Shown: positions 59,415-64,000 of the stretch, piece after piece
Numbering within the stretch: position 1 is the stretch's first letter
Layout: each line of letters begins with the position of its first letter
DNA from: Rhizorhabdus phycosphaerae
Lineage (GTDB): Bacteria; Pseudomonadota; Alphaproteobacteria; Sphingomonadales; Sphingomonadaceae
DNA length: 64,000 nucleotides
Assembly (NCBI RefSeq): GCF_011044255.1
Contig: NZ_CP049107.1
Location: forward strand, 930,001-994,000
Reading direction: 5' to 3'
Translations under genes and position numbers: made by a program
Notes under the pieces: model-generated
Databases searched by the model: none
Seen by the model: the letters and a program-made list of their open reading frames with translations, nothing else
Told to the model about the DNA's origin: nothing

Positions 59415-61226
59415 ATGACGTTCAACGCTGACACGCCGCGCGGTGCCTCGGTAAGCCCGCGCGTGGCCCTGATCTCGATCATCTGCTTCTGGATGGTCTA
59501 TTGCGTCATCGCGACGATCCGGTCCTTCATGATCGACCTCGGGCACCAGACCGATATGCTGGCCGCCCGCGCCTTCGTGTCGATCGGTTCGATGGTGGCG
59601 ACATTCATAGTCTATCTCGCCATGCGTCCTCTCGCGCGGAAGTCGCTGGCGGTGAAGATCACTGCGGTCGCGCTGCTGTCGATTCCCGCAGCGATCGCCT
59701 ACAGTTCGATGAACTGGATGGCTTTCCGGGAAATCGACCGCCGGATCGATGCCGACAAGGCCGAGAAGGAGATGAGGCCGACGTCGGAATCGACCGCCGC
59801 GGAGCAATCTCGTGCGCAGGTCAAGGCAGCCATCGAAGCCGCGCGCGCCGCCGTGCGCGAAGCCGCAGAGCGCGCCCGCGAAGCCGCGGAACAGAAAGCG
59901 GAAACGCAGCGCGAAGCCGCCGAACGCCGGGCCGAGATCCAAAGCCGGCTGGCCGAGGCTCAGAGCGAACTTGCCCGGGCAAGCGCCGAACGCCGGCGAC
60001 AGATCGAGGAAGCCAAGCGGGAGGTGGCGGAGCGTCAGGCTGAAATCCAGCGCAAGCTGGCGACCGCCCGAAGCGAACTGGCCCGAGCGGGTATCGAACG
60101 TCGGCAGCAAATCGCCGAAAGCAAACGTGAAGCCGAGGAGGCTGTGCGCGAAGCGGCGGAGGCGCAGCAGGAGGCCTATCGGGAAGCCGTTCGCGATTAT
60201 CGTGATCAGATGAAGGAGGTGCGGCTCGCTGTCGAGGAAGCCCGGCAGCAAGGCGTGAAGATCGACGACCTCGATATGGTGATGTCGGCCATGCCGCCAC
60301 CGCCTGCCGCACCGGCGGTGCCTGCGCCCGCTACGACACCCGAAGCGCCGACCGCGCCACAGACCCCGTCCACGATCGAGATACCCGAGATCAAGATTCC
60401 GATGCCCGTGATCAGCGAGCCGTCGCCGGGCACGGTGATGATCCAGGTCGGCAGGCCGACCGACACCTATAAGGAGCATGACAAGTCGGTCCTGGCCCAG
60501 ATCGCCGACCAGGCGCTGAACGGCTACTTCTTCTTCATCGCCTGGGGCGCGCTCTTCCTTGCCCTCTCCTACGCATCGGCGGTGCGCGAGGCCGAGCGGC
60601 AGGCGGCTTCCTACCGTGCGGCAGCGCGCGACGCCGAGCTTCGGGCGTTGCGTTACCAGGTGAACCCGCACTTCCTGTTCAACACGCTCAACTCGCTATC
60701 GACGCTGATCCTCAAGGACAGCCGCGACGAAGCGGAAGCGATGATCCTGAATCTGTCTACCTTCTTCCGGACGAGCCTGACCTGCGACCCTACCGAGGAC
60801 GTTGTCCTGGCCGAGGAGATCCGGCTGCAACGGCTCTATCTGGACATCGAGGCCATTCGTTTCCCTGAGCGTCTGATCGTCCAGATTCACGTCCCGACAG
60901 AACTCGAGGATGCGTGCGTGCCCTGTCTCATCCTCCAGCCGCTGGTCGAGAACGCTATCAAATATGGCGTCTCGCGGGCCAAGCGACCGGTCACCCTGCG
61001 CATCACTGCGCGGGAAGACTCGCATGGCCTCGTCCTCGCGGTCGAGGACGACGGAGATCCGCTCGAGGGGAGCGAGAAGCCGACCGGTACCGGCGTTGGT
61101 CTGCGCAACGTATCGGACCGGCTGCGCGCGCGGTTCGGCGACGATGCGAGCTGTCGCTATGGTCCCCTTCCCAATGGCGGTTTTGGCGTCACGCTTTTCA
61201 TGCCATTGATTCGGAATGGCCGCTGA
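59415..61226 (+). CDS. LytS-type sensor histidine kinase with long predicted periplasmic coiled coil
   Basis: About 603 residues (ATG 59415; a TTG directly before it is in frame). Three N-terminal membrane helices (about 17-37, 52-72, 80-100) are followed by a predicted coiled coil of about 175 residues rich in Ala/Glu/Arg (107-283), a Pro-rich linker (295-340) and a fourth helix (about 371-390). The kinase part has the HisKA_3-like/PF06580 box NPHFLFNTLNSL (His about 419), LQPLVENAIKYG and GTGVGLRNV. The helix count puts the coiled coil outside the membrane and the kinase inside. It overlaps the LytTR regulator gene by 11 bp. Confidence 0.92.
   Translation: MTFNADTPRGASVSPRVALISIICFWMVYCVIATIRSFMIDLGHQTDMLAARAFVSIGSMVATFIVYLAMRPLARKSLAVKITAVALLSIPAAIAYSSMNWMAFREIDRRIDADKAEKEMRPTSESTAAEQSRAQVKAAIEAARAAVREAAERAREAAEQKAETQREAAERRAEIQSRLAEAQSELARASAERRRQIEEAKREVAERQAEIQRKLATARSELARAGIERRQQIAESKREAEEAVREAAEAQQEAYREAVRDYRDQMKEVRLAVEEARQQGVKIDDLDMVMSAMPPPPAAPAVPAPATTPEAPTAPQTPSTIEIPEIKIPMPVISEPSPGTVMIQVGRPTDTYKEHDKSVLAQIADQALNGYFFFIAWGALFLALSYASAVREAERQAASYRAAARDAELRALRYQVNPHFLFNTLNSLSTLILKDSRDEAEAMILNLSTFFRTSLTCDPTEDVVLAEEIRLQRLYLDIEAIRFPERLIVQIHVPTELEDACVPCLILQPLVENAIKYGVSRAKRPVTLRITAREDSHGLVLAVEDDGDPLEGSEKPTGTGVGLRNVSDRLRARFGDDASCRYGPLPNGGFGVTLFMPLIRNGR
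59925..60140 (+). repeat. Internal tandem repeat (2 x 36 codons) in the kinase coiled coil
   Basis: Two consecutive 36-residue units (ORF residues about 172-207 and 208-243) share 24 identical positions by eye, including the blocks SELARA, ERR and KRE. This marks an internal duplication that lengthened the coiled coil. Confidence 0.75.
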
Positions 61227-61953
61227 TTCGCCGATAAGAACGCTGGTTGTCGACGACGAGCCGCTTGCAATCGAGCGTCTCCAGATCCTGTGCGCGCGCG
61301 AACCGATGATCGACCTTGTCGGCACGGCGTCCGACGGGGAAGCCGCGCTGCGGCTGATCGACGCGCTCGAACCCGAAATGCTGTTGCTCGACATCGCTAT
61401 GCCGGGCCTCGACGGTATCGGGGTGGCCCGCGCGATCGAGCAAGGGCGATGCAAGCCGGCGGTCGTGTTCTGCACCGCCTTCGATCAATATGCGGTGACG
61501 GCCTTCGACCTGTCCGCCACCGACTATCTCCTCAAGCCGGTCGCCCAGGATCGCCTCGGGCGCGCCGTGGCGCGGGTCCTGGAGCGCCGCAAAGCACCGA
61601 CCGACGATAGTCCAGCCTCCCAATATGCGCAGGAATTCTGGGTCCCCCACAGATCGGAGATGATCAGGGTTGCGGCGCAGGATATCGACCGGATCGAGGC
61701 CGAGCGCGACTATATGCGGCTGCATATCGGCCAGCGCAGCTTCCTCCTTCACCAGACGATCACCGAGCTCGAACGGCGGCTCGATCCGGCCGAGTTCGTG
61801 CGTCTCCACCGCAGCACGATCGTTCGGCGCGATCATATCGCGCGGCTGAGCCACGACGGCATGGGCGTATGGCATGCGGTGCTGCGCGACGAGGAGAAGA
61901 TCCGGATCGGCCGGACCTATCTCCCCGCTGCCAGAGCGCTCATGGGGCGCTAG
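61216..61953 (+). CDS. LytTR-family response regulator
   Basis: 245 residues. The receiver domain has the phosphoacceptor Asp59 in MLLLDIAMPGLDG, with VVDDEPLA at the N terminus and FDQYAVTAFDLSATDYLLKP. A C-terminal LytTR DNA-binding domain has IDRIEAERDYMRLHI, FVRLHRSTIV and IGRTYLP. The start overlaps the kinase gene by 11 bp, so this is a coupled two-component pair of the LytS/LytR type, which often controls cell-surface genes. The target promoter is not evident here. Confidence 0.95.
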   Translation: MAADSPIRTLVVDDEPLAIERLQILCAREPMIDLVGTASDGEAALRLIDALEPEMLLLDIAMPGLDGIGVARAIEQGRCKPAVVFCTAFDQYAVTAFDLSATDYLLKPVAQDRLGRAVARVLERRKAPTDDSPASQYAQEFWVPHRSEMIRVAAQDIDRIEAERDYMRLHIGQRSFLLHQTITELERRLDPAEFVRLHRSTIVRRDHIARLSHDGMGVWHAVLRDEEKIRIGRTYLPAARALMGR

Positions 61954-61962
61954 GCGCGCGCC

Positions 61963-63006
61963 TCAGAGGACTGCGAGGACGGCGTCGCCCATTTCGCTGG
62001 TCGTCATCGAACCACCGAGATCGGCCGTCCGCGCGCCATTTTCGAGCGCCTTGGCCACGGCCGCCTCGATCCGGTCAGCTTCCGCCGCCATGCCCAGCGA
62101 ATAACGCAGCATCATCGCAGCCGACAGGATCGTCGCCAGCGGGTTGGCCTTGCCCTGACCCGCGATATCTGGCGCCGAGCCGTGGATCGGTTCGTACAGG
62201 CCCTTTTGGTTCGCATCGAGCGCGGCCGAAGCGAGCATGCCGATCGAGCCTGCGCACATCGAGGCCTGGTCGGACAGGATATCGCCGAACAGATTGCCGG
62301 TGACGATGACGTCGAACTGGCCCGGATTGCGCACCAGCTGCATCGCGGCATTGTCGACATACATGTGGCTGAGCACGACGTCGGGATACTCGGCCGAAAT
62401 CTCGATCACCACGTCGCGCCACAGCTGCGAGGTCTCGAGCACATTGGCCTTGTCGACCGAACACAAGCGGCCGTTGCGCGCGCGCGCCGTCTCGAAGCCG
62501 ACCCGCGCGATCCGCGCCACCTCATCCTCGTCATAGGACATGACGTCATAGCCCTGACGGCGGCCATCGGCGGTCTTCCGCATGCCTTTCTCGCCGAAAT
62601 AGACGTCCCCATTCAGTTCGCGCACGATGACCATGTCGATCGCGCCGGCCACCTCAGGGCGCAGAGCCGAGGCATCGGCCAGTTCCTTGAACAGCTTGGC
62701 AGGGCGCAGATTGGCGAACATGCCGAGCGCCTTGCGGAGACCCAATATGGCCTGCTCGGGGCGCAGGTGGCGCTCGAGCGCGTCGCAGTCGGGGTCGCCG
62801 ACCGCACCGAACAGGATGGCGTCGGCGCGCTTCGCGAGGTCGAGCGTCGCCGGCGGCAGGGGATGGCCCTCGGCCTTGTAGGCCGCACCGCCGACGAGAC
62901 CCGTCTCGAACGTGAGGCGATCGCCGGCGACGACGTCGAGCACACGCACCGCTTCGGCGACGACTTCCGGTCCGATGCCGTCTCCGGGCAACAAGGCAAT
63001 CAGCAT
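61963..63006 (-). CDS. leuB: 3-isopropylmalate dehydrogenase
   Basis: 347 residues. The N terminus [16 protein letters not shown] is characteristic, with [39 protein letters not shown] (catalytic Tyr region) and the C-terminal [24 protein letters not shown] signature. It decarboxylates 3-isopropylmalate in leucine synthesis with NAD. It stands convergent to the LytTR gene, 9 bp apart. leuC and leuD are not in the window. Confidence 0.97.
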   Translation of the reverse strand: MLIALLPGDGIGPEVVAEAVRVLDVVAGDRLTFETGLVGGAAYKAEGHPLPPATLDLAKRADAILFGAVGDPDCDALERHLRPEQAILGLRKALGMFANLRPAKLFKELADASALRPEVAGAIDMVIVRELNGDVYFGEKGMRKTADGRRQGYDVMSYDEDEVARIARVGFETARARNGRLCSVDKANVLETSQLWRDVVIEISAEYPDVVLSHMYVDNAAMQLVRNPGQFDVIVTGNLFGDILSDQASMCAGSIGMLASAALDANQKGLYEPIHGSAPDIAGQGKANPLATILSAAMMLRYSLGMAAEADRIEAAVAKALENGARTADLGGSMTTSEMGDAVLAVL

Positions 63007-63084
63007 GACTTTCCCCTTATCGATTTCGCCGCCGCCCGATGCCCTGCCCTCGCCCCGCGCGCAATCGCTTTGTCGCGAAGCCGA

Positions 63085-63816
63085 TCAGACCAGGCGCCGG
63101 ATGCGGTCGATCAGCCGCTCCCGGGCGTCGAGCGCGTCGCGGCGGCGATCCACGAAAATGTCCCGGCCCAGAAAATAGCCGGTGAGCTTGAGCCCGTCGA
63201 GGATATCGCCCCAGTCGGCCGCCTCGCCGCCCGCAACGAGGAACGGTGGCAGGCGCAGGAGGCGGTCGGCATAGGGCTCGCCGGCCGCGCGCGATACCGC
63301 GGCGCCGCTCTTCGGACTGACATAAGCGAGGTCGTCAGACGGGCCGCCCGCCGCACATCCCGACAGATCGAGCGCATAGCCCAGTTCGGTCATGACCAGC
63401 AGCTCGTAGCGCACGGCAGACGTCGCCCAACCGCGCGCCGAGGGCGCATATTCGACCGCCGCCAGCGTTCCGTCCAGCGCATCGTAGAGGCGGGCATGCG
63501 GTTGCCCCTCGGCGAGGCCGACCGCCGTCAGGGTGGTCAGCCAGTCGATCGCGGAGGCGGCCAGCGGCTCGGCCAGCAGCCCTGCCCGGCTGTGATTCAA
63601 TTCCACCGTCAGCCCCGGCAGTTGCTCCGGGGTTCGCGCGCGAAAGTCAGCCGCCACGAGATTGCCGGGGACGAGCACTGGTCGCAGCCGCCGCGATCGC
63701 CCCCCACGCACATAGCCCGCGAGCAGGCCGTTGGCGGGAGTGAGCGCGCGCACGACCGCTCCATGCTCGCCATGGGCGCGCATCGAGCAGATGATGGCGG
63801 AGGTGCGCAACTGCAT
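63085..63816 (-). CDS. recO: DNA repair protein RecO
   Basis: About 243 residues from the ATG at 63816 ([21 protein letters not shown]). The N-terminal OB fold contains [19 protein letters not shown]-terminal helical domain follows with [21 protein letters not shown], in which a single Cys replaces the usual zinc Cys cluster start, and [11 protein letters not shown]. RecO loads RecA with RecF/RecR in gap repair. It is co-directional with leuB, 78 bp upstream, and with the gene at the right edge. Confidence 0.93.
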   Translation of the reverse strand: MQLRTSAIICSMRAHGEHGAVVRALTPANGLLAGYVRGGRSRRLRPVLVPGNLVAADFRARTPEQLPGLTVELNHSRAGLLAEPLAASAIDWLTTLTAVGLAEGQPHARLYDALDGTLAAVEYAPSARGWATSAVRYELLVMTELGYALDLSGCAAGGPSDDLAYVSPKSGAAVSRAAGEPYADRLLRLPPFLVAGGEAADWGDILDGLKLTGYFLGRDIFVDRRRDALDARERLIDRIRRLV

Positions 63817-63862
63817 GAACCTGTTGAAGCCTTCAACCAGCGCCGGGGCAAGGCCCCGACGG

Positions 63863-64000
63863 TCAACCGCGCTCTTCGACCTTGTTCGACCACATCTGTT
63901 CGAACAACCGCCCCATGCGGCGCAGCCCCGCACTCGGCAGCAGCACCGAGGGCTTGTCGAGCGGAATAGCGTCCAGGTCAGAGAAATAGGCGGTAGGAAA
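63863..64000 (-). CDS. C-terminal end of an unidentified gene (partial)
   Basis: An open frame enters from the right edge and stops at 63863 (TGA). The last 45 residues include [31 protein letters not shown] and [10 protein letters not shown]. Codon use looks coding and the stop lies 46 bp before recO on the same strand. There is too little to name it. Confidence 0.6.
   Translation of the reverse strand, partial: FPTAYFSDLDAIPLDKPSVLLPSAGLRRMGRLFEQMWSNKVEERG

Overview
The window is about 65% GC chromosomal DNA from an alphaproteobacterium, most likely a sphingomonad (order Sphingomonadales). This is inferred from gene content and style: a UrcA-family secreted protein, a large TonB-dependent receptor, a PF10116 host-attachment protein, an AerR/PpaA-like cobalamin-binding protein, frequent GTG/TTG starts and 4-bp ATGA gene overlaps. 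No species call is possible from sequence reading alone. I see no CRISPR array, IS element, integrase or rRNA.

Region 1 (1-22.7 kb) is an accessory catabolic locus read mostly on the minus strand. It holds a partial FAD dehydrogenase and three paralogous flavin amine oxidases with Tat-like leaders. Two of these genes sit directly beside a class I cytochrome c gene. A fourth flavoenzyme (DAO-like) is also followed by its own cytochrome c gene. The locus also has two RidA-family proteins with Sec signal peptides, a large TonB-dependent receptor, a periplasmic penicillin-acylase-family hydrolase fused operonically to an RND pump (membrane fusion protein plus permease), and a hybrid histidine kinase with its LuxR-type response regulator. 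Read together, this looks like a periplasmic route: uptake of an N-containing compound, deacylation, oxidation of the amine with electrons passed to cytochrome c (as in NicA2/CycN), and RidA clearing the imine. The substrate is unknown.

Region 2 (22.8-34.4 kb) holds a tRNA-Ile(CAU), a cytosolic histidine-kinase-like protein with a degenerate ATP domain, an Lrp/AsnC regulator, a TPR protein, yaaA, a 57-aa membrane protein and gyrA. It also has a host-attachment protein and a small group suggestive of lipid metabolism: a 94-aa protein with a phospholipase-A2-like HD motif, a membrane alpha/beta hydrolase and a cytochrome P450.

Region 3 (34.4-37.2 kb) is a lower-GC, patchy segment. It has two small lipoproteins, a decayed partial copy of the neighbouring methyltransferase domain, and the AerR-like B12-binding regulator lying between the broken copy and the intact gene.

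Region 4 (37.2-64 kb) is mostly housekeeping: an unusual HAD phosphatase-zinc ribbon-methyltransferase fusion; glmU-glmS-ugd (nucleotide-sugar and envelope precursors); a GMC oxidoreductase; ftsH-tilS-cpoB; a RodZ-like protein; ptsP; a nitronate monooxygenase; lysC; ubiG with a second methyltransferase and an expanded-box Nudix hydrolase; mannose-6-phosphate isomerase; a LytS/LytTR-type two-component system whose kinase carries a long predicted periplasmic coiled coil; leuB; recO; and the end of an unidentified gene at the right edge.
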